A stretch of DNA of 64,000 nucleotides from positions 124,001 to 188,000 of the forward strand of contig NZ_PNCJ01000012.1 in assembly GCF_005887115.1 (NCBI RefSeq). The letters run 5' to 3'. This DNA is from Pseudoalteromonas rubra. Lineage in GTDB: Bacteria; Pseudomonadota; Gammaproteobacteria; Enterobacterales; Alteromonadaceae. Both the position numbers and the translations under genes were made by a program. Of this stretch, positions 37,031 through 46,373 are shown piece by piece. The notes beneath the pieces were generated by a model. It searched no databases. It saw only the letters and a program-made list of their open reading frames with translations, and was not told where the DNA came from. Within the stretch, counting starts at the first letter, position 1, and each line of letters opens with the position of its first letter.

Positions 37031-39361
37031 ATGTCTCTGCCCATCGAACAGATCAAATCCGATTTTTGTCACCTGCTATCCTCTGGTAACGTCATTGTGG
37101 CCGCCACCACCGGCTCAGGAAAATCCACACAACTGCCTGTCTGGGCAGCCCAACAAGGTCGGGTATTAGTGATCCAGCCTCGACGGATCGCCTGTACCTC
37201 ATTGGCTGAGTATGTTGCCGAGCAACAAGACAGTCCGCTTGGTGAGCAGATAGGCTATGCTATTCGCTTCGAAGGCCAGTTTAGCCCAAACACCCAGGTC
37301 GTCTTTGTAACGCCGGGTGTGGCACTGCGCTGGTACTTTGAAAACCGCCTGAGTGATTTTGCCATCGTTATGTTGGATGAGTTCCATGAGCGACGCTGGG
37401 ATATGGACTTGCTACTGGCAATGTTAAAGCAACAGGGAGCACATCGCCTGATCGTAACGTCTGCCACCTTATCAGCACAGCGGCTGGTCAGTTACCTCGA
37501 TGCGCCGCTGCTGACGTCCAAAGGCAAGATGTTCGATGTAGAAGAGCAATTTCTTGCCAAAGATATGCGGACTATGCCAAGTCGCGACAATCTCAGTGAC
37601 AGAGTCAAAGCGGCCTGCGAGTATGCCCTGCAAAATACCCGCGGCGATATGCTGGTTTTCCTTCCAGGCAAAGGCGAAATCGTGCAATGTGCCGCTCAGC
37701 TCAAAACACTCGATGCTTTGGTAGTCCCCCTGTTCAGTGGCTGTGCACCACATGATCAACGGCTTGCCCTGCATCAGCAGCCCAGACAAAGGATCATTTT
37801 GGCAACCAATGTGGCAGAGACCTCACTGACCATTCCCAACATTACCTGTGTTATCGACTCAGGCCTGGAGCGACGCACACACCTGAGAAATGGCAAAACG
37901 GTACTGGGTCTGGATGCCATCGGCAGAGACTCGGCAAAACAACGCTTGGGCCGCGCGGGACGAACTCAGAAAGGGCTCTGTCTGCGCCTTTACGGACAAT
38001 ATGCGCCATTGCTGGAGAGAACTCCACCGGAAGTACAAAGAGAAGCCCTTACTGAGCTGGTACTGGCTGCCGGCTGTGCCACTGAGGGTATCGACTCGTT
38101 GAGCTTCATCGACCCGTTGCCTGCCAGTTCAGGACAAAAAGCACTGGACCTGCTCAGAAAAATCGGTGCCCTTGACGCACAAAGCCGCGCTACTGAGCTG
38201 GGCAAGCAGTTATATCCATTACCTGTCGATGTCGAACTGGGTCACCTGATAACCAAAATGCCAGACAACCGTCTGCGTCAGGCAATGATCGATGCCGTAG
38301 CTGTGATGTCGGTGCCGGCACGGGTTTACCAACTACCAAGCTCTGCTGAACAATTCGAAACCCTCAATAAGGCACTGCCCCACAGTTGCGATCTGGAGCT
38401 GGTGATCGCCCTGATACGAGGCAAAGCCCCTGGCATACGAGCGGAGGAGGACGCCCTGCGCGAAGCGAGACAATTCAGCTCGCAACTGAGAGAGGCCTTT
38501 TCCCTGCCATCACTCGACAAAGCCGCCAGCTATGACCGCGATGCGCTGCTTAGCGCAATTGCCTCGGTGCGCCCAGATTGGTTGTATATCAAAAAGGACA
38601 ACCGTCGCGGTGGTTTTAGCAATGGTCATAGCGAGGTGGTGCCAGCAAAAGAATCTCGGGTGCCAGACACATGTGACGCAATCCTGGTCATAGATACCTA
38701 CGCACTGGCCGGTAAAGGCGTTAAACAGGCCACCACCTTGGCTACGCTGTCCGCCCCAGTCACACGCTCGTTGCTGATACAGCATGCGCAAACAGGCACT
38801 ACGCTGGAGCGGGCCTATCTGGAAGAAGGCACCATCTGGGTTGAGTTTGTCCGCCACTATGCTGGCGTCGCTTTGGAACGACAAAGTCACATCGCAACAG
38901 GCTCTCAACTGATCCCCGCCTGCGTTAAGCTAATTGAACAAAACCTGCTGTTTAGCGGGGTCTGGCAGCAAGTCAATGCGATGCTGGATTATCAATACCT
39001 TTATCACCAGTATGAACAAAGCGACATACCAGCCGTGCCGAGCACAACTCAGTGGTTGACACAAACACTCGGGGACTTGGGTATTGAGACACAGGAAGAT
39101 CTGACGCTAATTGAGGCACAGGACCTATTCTATCTACCTATTGATAGCTGGGTAATTGAGCCCTTTATGGAGAAGTTTCCCCTTGAAGTGGTCTTGCCAG
39201 AATTGACGATGACTGTAACCTACAGTTTTACCGCGAAACGCATTATTCTCGAATATTTACACGGCAACCGCAAAGATGCCCCCAAACGCTGGGAATTACC
39301 TGCCTGGTCTGGGTTTAAAATACGCTACAAAAAGGCCAGTAAAGTCGTAGATGTGAAATAA
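37031..39361 (+). CDS. HrpB-like DEAH-family helicase
   Basis: A 776-residue superfamily 2 helicase. Motif I is TTGSGKSTQLP (about residues 21-31), motif II is DEFHER (about 116), the DEFH form used by HrpB rather than DEAH of HrpA, motif III is TSATLS, and motif VI is QRLGRAGRTQKG near 302. The HA2-type domain (GALDAQSRATELGKQLYPLPV) follows. The C-terminal 300 residues only loosely resemble the HrpB C-terminus, so orthology is likely but not certain. HrpB-type enzymes are ATP-dependent helicases with poorly known substrates. No clear ribosome site precedes the ATG. Confidence 0.75.
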   Translation: MSLPIEQIKSDFCHLLSSGNVIVAATTGSGKSTQLPVWAAQQGRVLVIQPRRIACTSLAEYVAEQQDSPLGEQIGYAIRFEGQFSPNTQVVFVTPGVALRWYFENRLSDFAIVMLDEFHERRWDMDLLLAMLKQQGAHRLIVTSATLSAQRLVSYLDAPLLTSKGKMFDVEEQFLAKDMRTMPSRDNLSDRVKAACEYALQNTRGDMLVFLPGKGEIVQCAAQLKTLDALVVPLFSGCAPHDQRLALHQQPRQRIILATNVAETSLTIPNITCVIDSGLERRTHLRNGKTVLGLDAIGRDSAKQRLGRAGRTQKGLCLRLYGQYAPLLERTPPEVQREALTELVLAAGCATEGIDSLSFIDPLPASSGQKALDLLRKIGALDAQSRATELGKQLYPLPVDVELGHLITKMPDNRLRQAMIDAVAVMSVPARVYQLPSSAEQFETLNKALPHSCDLELVIALIRGKAPGIRAEEDALREARQFSSQLREAFSLPSLDKAASYDRDALLSAIASVRPDWLYIKKDNRRGGFSNGHSEVVPAKESRVPDTCDAILVIDTYALAGKGVKQATTLATLSAPVTRSLLIQHAQTGTTLERAYLEEGTIWVEFVRHYAGVALERQSHIATGSQLIPACVKLIEQNLLFSGVWQQVNAMLDYQYLYHQYEQSDIPAVPSTTQWLTQTLGDLGIETQEDLTLIEAQDLFYLPIDSWVIEPFMEKFPLEVVLPELTMTVTYSFTAKRIILEYLHGNRKDAPKRWELPAWSGFKIRYKKASKVVDVK

Positions 39362-39470
39362 GTTTATCGGAGGTGGATGACAAGCTGGGTTGCAAAGGGT
39401 TAACTTTTGAACTTTGATTGTCAGCCACGGAAGGCCAAGAAAGATAACCAAAATACAAAGAGATGAAATT

Positions 39471-39498
39471 AAAAAAGCCCGGTAAACCGGGCTTTTTT
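39471..39498. terminator. Bidirectional terminator between the helicase and a TonB receptor
   Basis: AAAAAAGCCCGG - TAAA - CCGGGCTTTTTT: a palindromic stem with A and T runs, fit to end both converging transcripts. Confidence 0.88.
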
Positions 39499-39518
39499 GC
39501 TATTAACCTAAGTTACAA

Positions 39519-42164
39519 TTAGAACTTGTGGCTAACAGAGAAGTACAGGTAACGACCCATGTTGTCGTATAGTGCCTGGTCGTACCAAGGCCAGCGGTTA
39601 GCTGCCTGCTCTGAGTACGGAGGCTCTTCATCGAACAGGTTACGCATACCAACAGTCAGCTTAGTACCTGTTTCAAGGTAGTAGAAGCCCTGTAGGTCAA
39701 CTTGCGTGTAAGAGTCAACTTCTAGGATGTCATCTGGGCGTGCCCATTCACAAGTACCAGACTTACGGCTACCTGGGTGGTCAGCTGTTTCGCCAACATA
39801 ACGGATTGCAACACTTGCACCGTAATCCGCTGTTTCCCACGAAGTACGCAGGTTGTGGCGCCACTCTGGCTCACTCGTTGTACCAGCATCATCACACAGA
39901 GGCTGAACCGCTGATGTCTGACGTTCCATTGACATCAGGTAAGATGATTTAAGGCCTACGGTCATTTTACCGCCAAACGCGTCGAAGGTGTTTGTCAGGT
40001 TAATGTCCATACCGTCACCGCTTTGCTCGTTCAGGTTCTGGAAGTTAGAACGAACTTCTGCGTCAGGGTGAGATACAGAGCCACCAACACGCTTAACTAG
40101 GTCTGGGTACTGAGCTTCGTTGTTCAGGATTTCCTGTGTATCAAGCGTACCGATCATGCCTTCAACTTCGATATTCCAGTAATCAACAGTCGCGTTGAAG
40201 CCATCCATGATTTCCCATGAAATACCTAGGTTGTATGACGTTGATTCTTCAGGTGCAAGATTCGGGTTACCACCTGTTGCTGAGCGGATTTCGCGCTCTT
40301 CACACTGAGTACCACCTTCTGCCGCACAACGTGTAGTATCGATTGCTGACGCTACACCGAAGCTCTTACCTAAGTACAATTCATTCAGGATTGGAGCTTT
40401 AAAGCCAGTTGCTGTTGAAGCACGTAGCAATAAGCTATCAGTTGGACGATAAGACAATGCTACTTTATAAGTAGTTTTGCTACCCAAATCTGAAATATCA
40501 GTTTCGATGCTATCGTGACGTAATGCAAGAGACACTTCTAAAGGCTCAAGAGGCATAACACTTAATTCAGAGTAAACTGACTGGAACTCACGACCACCCT
40601 GACCGAATGACGCAGCACCACCAGCTACATCGTCATCAATCTGAGCGATGTCTGTGAAGTCGAAGTATCTTTCCTGACGGCTTTCTGCACCAAGAACCCA
40701 GCCAAAACCTTCTAGGATGTCGTAGGTACCTGAAATGCTGATGTTAGCCACTTCTTCACGCAATTCACCTTGACGGTGAGTTGGGATTGCTGTCCAGTAA
40801 TCTTTACCGTCAGCCGCTGTGTGTGGCTTAACAGTGAATACATCAGCAATAAACTGACCATCTTTACGGTTATCGTTCACAAGGCTGATTAGGCCAGCTT
40901 CAACCGCTTTACTGAAACGATCTTCAGAGATGTTACCAGAGATACCCATCTGGTTATTGTTTGCCCAAGACTTGTTGTAGTAAGCAGACAACGTGTGCTG
41001 GTCATCGATGTACCAGTCAAAACCTGTCGCTAGTGCAGTCAGAGTGTTAACACCGTCACGTGAACGAGGACCTGCATCAACTGTACGACGGATCATGAAC
41101 ATATCTTCGCCGAACGGGTTCTCTGCCGCGTCTGCTGGAATTGAGAAGAAACCAGGTGCCGCACCGTTACGAACTTCAGTTCTTGAACGTGAGTGTCTAG
41201 CTTCAACAAACACAGATACAGATTCGCCGAACTGGTGCTTGTGGTCAACAAAGATGTTGAAACGCTCTGAAAGAGGCGCTACTTGATACAATTGAGCAAA
41301 GTCGTACGCACACTCAGTACCGTTGTCAACTACAGTCGCTGCACGGATGCTTTCTTGTGGACAGCCTTCAACAGGGAAAGACTCTGAGAAATCACCAGTA
41401 ACCCAAGTACCAGGCAGACCAGTTGGTGAACGGCCATCTGCACCAGTGATTGAGCTTGCAGAGTTTGCAAGTGGACGGTCTACTGCATCAACTGTACGCT
41501 GTTTGAAGTAGTCAAATGCAAATAGTGTGCTGTGGTTGTCGCCACTAGTACCACCAACGATCTCGAAAGATGTTCTTTGACCATCGTTGTGCTCAACGTT
41601 TGCACCATATTGTGCTTTAACGCTCAGACCTTCGAAGTCACGCTTAGTGATGATGTTGATAACACCTGAGATTGCATCAGCACCGTAGATTGCAGACGCG
41701 CCGTCTGCTAGGAATTCGATGCGCTCAACAGCTGCCATAGGAATAAGGTTAAGGTCAGCTGCAGCATCACCACCTGTAGGTGAACCTGGCAGACGACGAC
41801 CATTTACCAAGAATACTGTGTAATCATCACCAAAACCACGAGCGTCGAAGTTTGCAGAACCGGCGCCTTGAGCCAGTGTTGCACTTTCTGAAGTCATACC
41901 CGGGCCAGCGAAGCTAGACTGGAAAAGGAAATCGGTAACAGTTTGTGAACCGGTTTGCTCTAGGTATTCTTTGTCGAACACCTGAACTGGAGAAGGACCT
42001 TCAAGGTCGGTTCTTTTAATACGAGAACCTGTTACTTCGATACGTTCAACTTTCTCTTCTTCGGCACCAGCTTCAGCTTGCACTTGCGTAGCAAAAGCAG
42101 CTGTAGAAGCAGAACCAAACACAAGTGCTAAGCGCACTGCTTTCGAGATCTTGCTATTTAACAT
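39519..42164 (-). CDS. TonB-dependent receptor with RIKR motif (second of three)
   Basis: An 881-residue outer-membrane receptor. The signal peptide MLNSKISKAVRLALVFGSAS ends near QVQA, followed by the TonB-box region VERIEVTGSRIKRTDLEG. A plug domain includes FLVNGRRLPG, IPMAAVERIEFLADGASAIYG and SGVINIITKRDFEG (about 120-200). A large barrel ends in YLYFSVSHKF. This subfamily is abundant in Alteromonadales and usually linked to peptides, glycans or siderophores; the ligand is not determinable here. The frame is open 50 codons upstream of 42164, but that region has no signal-peptide character, and the ATG at 42164 is preceded by CCAGGGAGAAAACAA, the same site as in the paralogue at 45856. 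It is a clear paralogue of the next receptor. Confidence 0.9.
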   Translation of the reverse strand: MLNSKISKAVRLALVFGSASTAAFATQVQAEAGAEEEKVERIEVTGSRIKRTDLEGPSPVQVFDKEYLEQTGSQTVTDFLFQSSFAGPGMTSESATLAQGAGSANFDARGFGDDYTVFLVNGRRLPGSPTGGDAAADLNLIPMAAVERIEFLADGASAIYGADAISGVINIITKRDFEGLSVKAQYGANVEHNDGQRTSFEIVGGTSGDNHSTLFAFDYFKQRTVDAVDRPLANSASSITGADGRSPTGLPGTWVTGDFSESFPVEGCPQESIRAATVVDNGTECAYDFAQLYQVAPLSERFNIFVDHKHQFGESVSVFVEARHSRSRTEVRNGAAPGFFSIPADAAENPFGEDMFMIRRTVDAGPRSRDGVNTLTALATGFDWYIDDQHTLSAYYNKSWANNNQMGISGNISEDRFSKAVEAGLISLVNDNRKDGQFIADVFTVKPHTAADGKDYWTAIPTHRQGELREEVANISISGTYDILEGFGWVLGAESRQERYFDFTDIAQIDDDVAGGAASFGQGGREFQSVYSELSVMPLEPLEVSLALRHDSIETDISDLGSKTTYKVALSYRPTDSLLLRASTATGFKAPILNELYLGKSFGVASAIDTTRCAAEGGTQCEEREIRSATGGNPNLAPEESTSYNLGISWEIMDGFNATVDYWNIEVEGMIGTLDTQEILNNEAQYPDLVKRVGGSVSHPDAEVRSNFQNLNEQSGDGMDINLTNTFDAFGGKMTVGLKSSYLMSMERQTSAVQPLCDDAGTTSEPEWRHNLRTSWETADYGASVAIRYVGETADHPGSRKSGTCEWARPDDILEVDSYTQVDLQGFYYLETGTKLTVGMRNLFDEEPPYSEQAANRWPWYDQALYDNMGRYLYFSVSHKF

Positions 42165-42200
42165 TTGTTTTCTCCCTGGCTTTAAATATTTCTTTAAAGC
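42165..42200 (-). promoter_or_regulatory. Leader stem-loop abutting the receptor Shine-Dalgarno
   Basis: On the minus strand an 8-base stem GCTTTAAA/TTTAAAGC (42200-42179) with a 6-base loop is followed immediately by CCAGGGAGAAAACAA and ATG. The same SD block and an abutting hairpin of different sequence precede the receptor at 43217-45856. Confidence 0.6.
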
Positions 42201-42935
42201 TTTGTTTTTATGTATTTTCTTACTTTTATATGGGTAACAAGTGACAACACTTTTAGCCATATTGGTGAAACATACTAATCGCATGAAAAACAAAAGGTCA
42301 ACAACCTTTTTCAAAATCGGAATAAAAACGCCACAAAAAAAACCTAAAAAACATTAAATATCAAATAGATAGACAACAAAAATTATCTTACACTTTATTT
42401 TACACAAAGACTGGTTGTTTTTTGAACCAAAAACGGCTTTTTACACGAGGATGAATGACGGTTTTTAGTCGTCTGTTGGTTTATTCAGGGTAAGGTTTTA
42501 CGCTATTTGGCAAGTTAGTGCTCAGAAACCTTGCGTAAAGGACAATAGACCTTTCACTTGTCTCTCACTCAAAGTTAAATTATTGTTATAAACACAATTA
42601 AAAACTTGAGACAATCAGCATTTTTATCACTGCTAAAAATAAGAGTCGTTAATTGTCAGAATTGCCTGGTTACCCATCCTCAGCTTCAATATAAAAACCC
42701 CATTAAGGTACAAGCTAACTAAGCATGACTGTTGATGCTGTTACGGCGTGTTTAAAAACAAAATAGACGACTATTGCCAGCAACAAAGACTCTTGCATAC
42801 AGACGAATGGTTGCAATTTCCTGCGCTTATTAATTTATGTTTGTTGCTCGCCTGTATCAGTCTCAGACAACATAACTTTGATAAGTGAGACGAATGAAGT
42901 GGATAGATATGTACTTGCGCTAAAAATAATTACTA
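42201..42935. other. Gene-free AT-rich region upstream of a TonB receptor
   Basis: No convincing open frame is present on either strand. The segment contains two overlapping inverted-repeat pairs: AAGGTTT (42493-42499) with AAACCTT (42526-42532), and TTTACGC (42497-42503) with GCGTAAA (42533-42539). Their arms cross, so they could form alternative hairpins or a pseudoknot. The receptor promoter probably lies in this region, but I could not pick one out with confidence. Confidence 0.4.
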
Positions 42936-43097
42936 ATACCAATTTGCTTAATTAAGTGTTCTATTTAAAGGCGAGAAAAACTGTTCGATAACCAGCCAAA
43001 AATTTTGCTATTCACTTGTTCTAAAAGAGAAATTTTTAACACCGCTAGCGTCATATTTGTTCCGCCAAATTGAACAGACACTAAGTGAGATTGGTAT
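42936..43097. mobile_element. MITE-like element, 162 bases
   Basis: The element is bounded by perfect 8-base terminal inverted repeats, ATACCAAT (42936-42943) and ATTGGTAT (43090-43097), extending imperfectly inward (GCTTA / CTAAG). Internal blocks GCTTAATTAAGT, GGCGAG and TTTTTAACACCG...GTCATATT recur at 9291-9490. It encodes no transposase, so it would depend on one elsewhere. It lies just upstream of the terminator of the neighbouring receptor gene. Confidence 0.55.
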
Positions 43098-43131
43098 AAA
43101 TATTGATATGAATCATACTCTTGCATACACA

Positions 43132-43167
43132 AAAAATCCGACTTCACTTCTGAAGTCGGATTTTTAC
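43132..43167. terminator. Terminator after the third TonB receptor
   Basis: AAATCCGACTTCA - CTTC - TGAAGTCGGATTT: a 13-base stem with A and T flanks. It ends the minus-strand receptor gene at 43217. Confidence 0.85.
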
Positions 43168-43216
43168 TTTTAAGCCACGCTATAGCGCGCTCGCTTGCAA
43201 TTTGCTGAGCAGCAAA

Positions 43217-45856
43217 TTAGAAGCTGATGTTGTAACCGGCGAAGATTTCGCGACCAATGTGGCCTGTGTTGTAGATTGAATAGTCAACGTATTTATCCTT
43301 ACTATCATACACAACACCTTTATCAAACAGGTTACGTGCTCCCAGTGTAAACGTGCCATAACCATCGCTGTAGTACTTCATGTTCAGGTTATGAGTTACG
43401 TAGGTCGGCAGTGAACCGTCGTACACATTGTACGGTTCTTTACCATCTACTTTAACCACTGATTGCGACTCATAAGTATCTGCAATGATATCTGTAGTCC
43501 AGTTAACTGTATAGTTATCAACTGCGTAGTTGATCGTGAACTGAGAACGCCATTCAGGTGTTTCCGGCGCGCCCTTCTCATCTTCACGAGGACCGGTGAA
43601 GTAGACATCTTCGCCCACTTCTGTCAGCAAGGTGGTTACATTTCTGAACTTAAAGTCACCAAATGAAGTTTCTAGCTTGTAAGACAAGTCAATATCGAAC
43701 CCTTTACGGGACATAGAAGCGCCATTGGCATACTGAGTATACGCTTTAGAGATAGATCCATTCGCGCCGCGCTCAATGTCTACATACGGGTATCTTGCCT
43801 GAACCTCTTCCAGTTTACCGGCATTTTCAATATGTACCAGGTCCTGAGCGGTGATGATTGAGATGACATTGTCGATTTCAAGTTCAAAGTAATCTACTTT
43901 GATTGAGACATCTTCAAAGCCAGAGTAAACCATACCCAGGTTCATGTAGGTTGATTCTTCCGGGCCTAGCTGGTCATTGCCTTTGCGCATTTCGCTTACC
44001 TGACCTGTAGAACAATCCACAGCCGCAATACCTTGCGCTGCGCAATTAACATAGTCGGTCACGCTCGGACTGCCTTTAGAGTCTTTTGCATTCAGCTCTT
44101 TCAGAGATGGTGCACGGAAACCCTCAGAGTAAGACGCACGAAGTAGCAGGTCATCAATCGGGCGGTAGTCCAGCTTCACACTTGGGTTACCTTCACCACC
44201 GAAGTCGCTGTAATCGTCGTAACGATATGCTGCACTCAAAGTCAGATTGTCTAGGATAGGGAATGCCACTTCATAGAATACTGCGGTTACATCACGCTCA
44301 CCTGCGCCTGAGCCACCAGCATCACCACCAATCAGGCCTGCTTCGTTTTGTGCGTCGTAGCGTTGATCTAACGTCATATCGAAGTATTCAGCACCCACAT
44401 AGTGTGCAATCGCACCGGCTTCTAGCTCACCCAGTTCAAAGCCCAACCCAGCAAACACGTGATCCAGTTCGCTCTGACTTTCTGTGTAAGTGGTGGCACG
44501 CATATTCGCTTTACCCTCTTCAGAGTCCAGTGAAATATTGTTCAAAATGTTGTGCGACAAACCCGCAACACTCAGGTAATAACGACCAGCTGTGCGATAA
44601 TCTAGTTTAGCTTTATGGTAAGACACTTCCCATTCAGCGGTGTCACCAAACATGCCCTTCAGACCTAGAGTGTAATCCTGCTGGTAATCCGTCACTTCAC
44701 CATCACGATTACCAGTCTGATGCCAGCGGAAGTAACCATTTGCAACTTCACCCGTTGGGTTTAATGGGTAGTCAGCCGCCATTTTTTCAAAGTAATCCGC
44801 CGGTGGCGCATAACGGCCAAATGAGTCGTTACGACTGAACATTGCACGTGCATACAGCTCTAACTCATCGGTGAGTTCATAGTTGACACTAGCCATCGCT
44901 GAATCGCGCTTTGTTGAGGCCATATTGGCTGAAACGTCAGCAAAAGCGAAACCACAAACTTGACCACCTCCGATACCACCTTTACCTGACCCCTGGTCTA
45001 GAACACCGACAAAGCCCGGTACAGTTTTTGTTAGTTCATCACATTTGGGCGAAGCAATATAACCACCACCTGAGGTTTTTCTATATGTTTCGCCATAATG
45101 GCTAATACCTACAGTTTCATCACCTAGGGAGATTAAACCATCGCCATTTTTATCTTCCATAGACGCCGCTGTGTAGCTACGGTCACGGTCAAAAATAGGG
45201 TTACGCTGCTGGTGATCGTATACAAACGTAATGTTACCTTTGTCAGAGCTCACACCAAATGCCATTGACATTTGCTTAGTGTCTGCGCCTTCTGCTTCAG
45301 GGCGACCAACCTGGATATCGAAAGATACCCCTTCGAAGTCTTTTTTCAGGATAACGTTAATAACACCAGCAATCGCATCCGAGCCATAGATTGCCGAAGC
45401 GCCATCTTTAAGAATTTCAATACGCTCTACCGCCGCCATTGGGATTGAGCTCAGGTTAGCACCACCACCATTCAGAGAGGGCGAGCTACCCATACGCTTA
45501 CCATCGATCAGCACCAAAGTACGACCGGAGCCTGCACCCAGCAAGCTTACTGTTGACTGTGACTGACCGCTGTTACCAGAACTTGGGATAACAGAACCAA
45601 AGCTGTTAGAAGTCACGCTTTGCAGTGCTTCGGCAACAGAGACTCGGCCCTGACCTTCGAATTCAGCGGTAGAGATTACTTCAACCGGGCTTGCACCTTC
45701 CATGTCGACACGCTTGATACGCGAGCCTGTGATTTCAATGCGTTCTACTTTTTCGACACCGTCTTGTGCAGTGGCTGACTGTGCAATCACAGCCGTAGAC
45801 GCAGCACCAAATGCCAGTGCTAAACGCACGGCCTTAGTTACTTTAGTGTTCAACAT
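43217..45856 (-). CDS. TonB-dependent receptor with RIKR motif (third of three)
   Basis: An 879-residue outer-membrane receptor paralogous to the previous one: signal peptide MLNTKVTKAVRLALAFGAAS with cleavage near TATA-Q, TonB region VERIEITGSRIKRVDMEG. The plug has LIDGKRMGSSPSLNGGG, IPMAAVERIEILKDGASAIYG and AGVINVILKKDFEG (about 120-190), and the barrel ends in IFAGYNISF. Like its neighbour it probably imports a complex nutrient with TonB-ExbBD; the ligand is unknown. The ATG at 45856 follows CCAGGGAGAAAACAC. It is closed by a strong terminator at 43132-43167. The two receptors are independent units, not an operon, since about 1 kb and a terminator separate them. Confidence 0.9.
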   Translation of the reverse strand: MLNTKVTKAVRLALAFGAASTAVIAQSATAQDGVEKVERIEITGSRIKRVDMEGASPVEVISTAEFEGQGRVSVAEALQSVTSNSFGSVIPSSGNSGQSQSTVSLLGAGSGRTLVLIDGKRMGSSPSLNGGGANLSSIPMAAVERIEILKDGASAIYGSDAIAGVINVILKKDFEGVSFDIQVGRPEAEGADTKQMSMAFGVSSDKGNITFVYDHQQRNPIFDRDRSYTAASMEDKNGDGLISLGDETVGISHYGETYRKTSGGGYIASPKCDELTKTVPGFVGVLDQGSGKGGIGGGQVCGFAFADVSANMASTKRDSAMASVNYELTDELELYARAMFSRNDSFGRYAPPADYFEKMAADYPLNPTGEVANGYFRWHQTGNRDGEVTDYQQDYTLGLKGMFGDTAEWEVSYHKAKLDYRTAGRYYLSVAGLSHNILNNISLDSEEGKANMRATTYTESQSELDHVFAGLGFELGELEAGAIAHYVGAEYFDMTLDQRYDAQNEAGLIGGDAGGSGAGERDVTAVFYEVAFPILDNLTLSAAYRYDDYSDFGGEGNPSVKLDYRPIDDLLLRASYSEGFRAPSLKELNAKDSKGSPSVTDYVNCAAQGIAAVDCSTGQVSEMRKGNDQLGPEESTYMNLGMVYSGFEDVSIKVDYFELEIDNVISIITAQDLVHIENAGKLEEVQARYPYVDIERGANGSISKAYTQYANGASMSRKGFDIDLSYKLETSFGDFKFRNVTTLLTEVGEDVYFTGPREDEKGAPETPEWRSQFTINYAVDNYTVNWTTDIIADTYESQSVVKVDGKEPYNVYDGSLPTYVTHNLNMKYYSDGYGTFTLGARNLFDKGVVYDSKDKYVDYSIYNTGHIGREIFAGYNISF

Positions 45857-46008
45857 GTGTTTTCTCCCTGGGCTTACTCGTGGCGGTAAGCATGAGTATT
45901 GTTGGTATTTATAACGAGCCTGCAGAGTCTAATTTCAGCAGGCTCTGAATTTTCGCGACGGATACTAATCGCGACCTGTGTTAAGCGTCAAACCACCACG
46001 ACTTAACA
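45857..46008 (-). promoter_or_regulatory. Hairpin-rich leader of the third TonB receptor
   Basis: Reading toward the gene, the leader has TGTTAAG/CTTAACA (46008-45979), GAGCCTGC/GCAGGCTC (45944-45916) and GCTTAC/GTAAGC (45891-45872), the last abutting CCAGGGAGAAAACAC-ATG. The rest of the gap (46009-46373) is AT-rich and shows no gene; the promoter is presumably there. Confidence 0.5.
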
Positions 46009-46373
46009 GACAAGCACACCAAAAACACAATCAAAACCCAAGGATTTAACAGCCCTTTAAAGTTAATTACCACTCACTTCAAAATAAATGCATTTATTAA
46101 TTGAATTCACAAAGAACCTGTTCATTAAGAATGCAGAGACCAACATAAGCAAAGAAATGCAAGTCGCATTTTGGTTAAAAAAAATATTTTAAAATTCAGT
46201 TCGTTCGCTGGTTTTTTATTCAAAAAATACCGTTAAAACAAACCGTTTTCAAAAAGTTAGTATGTATTTACATTCAAATAAAGCTTTGTCTCAGGCGGGA
46301 TTTCAATGATGAGTGGCAAATAGACTGAAAAAAAGATTTGCTTACAAGCAGCTAAAAAACCGCTTGCACGCAA

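Noticed and set aside
42965..43147. 60-codon open frame on the minus strand
   Set aside because: It lies within the MITE-like element and runs into the neighbouring terminator; treated as part of the repeat, not a gene.
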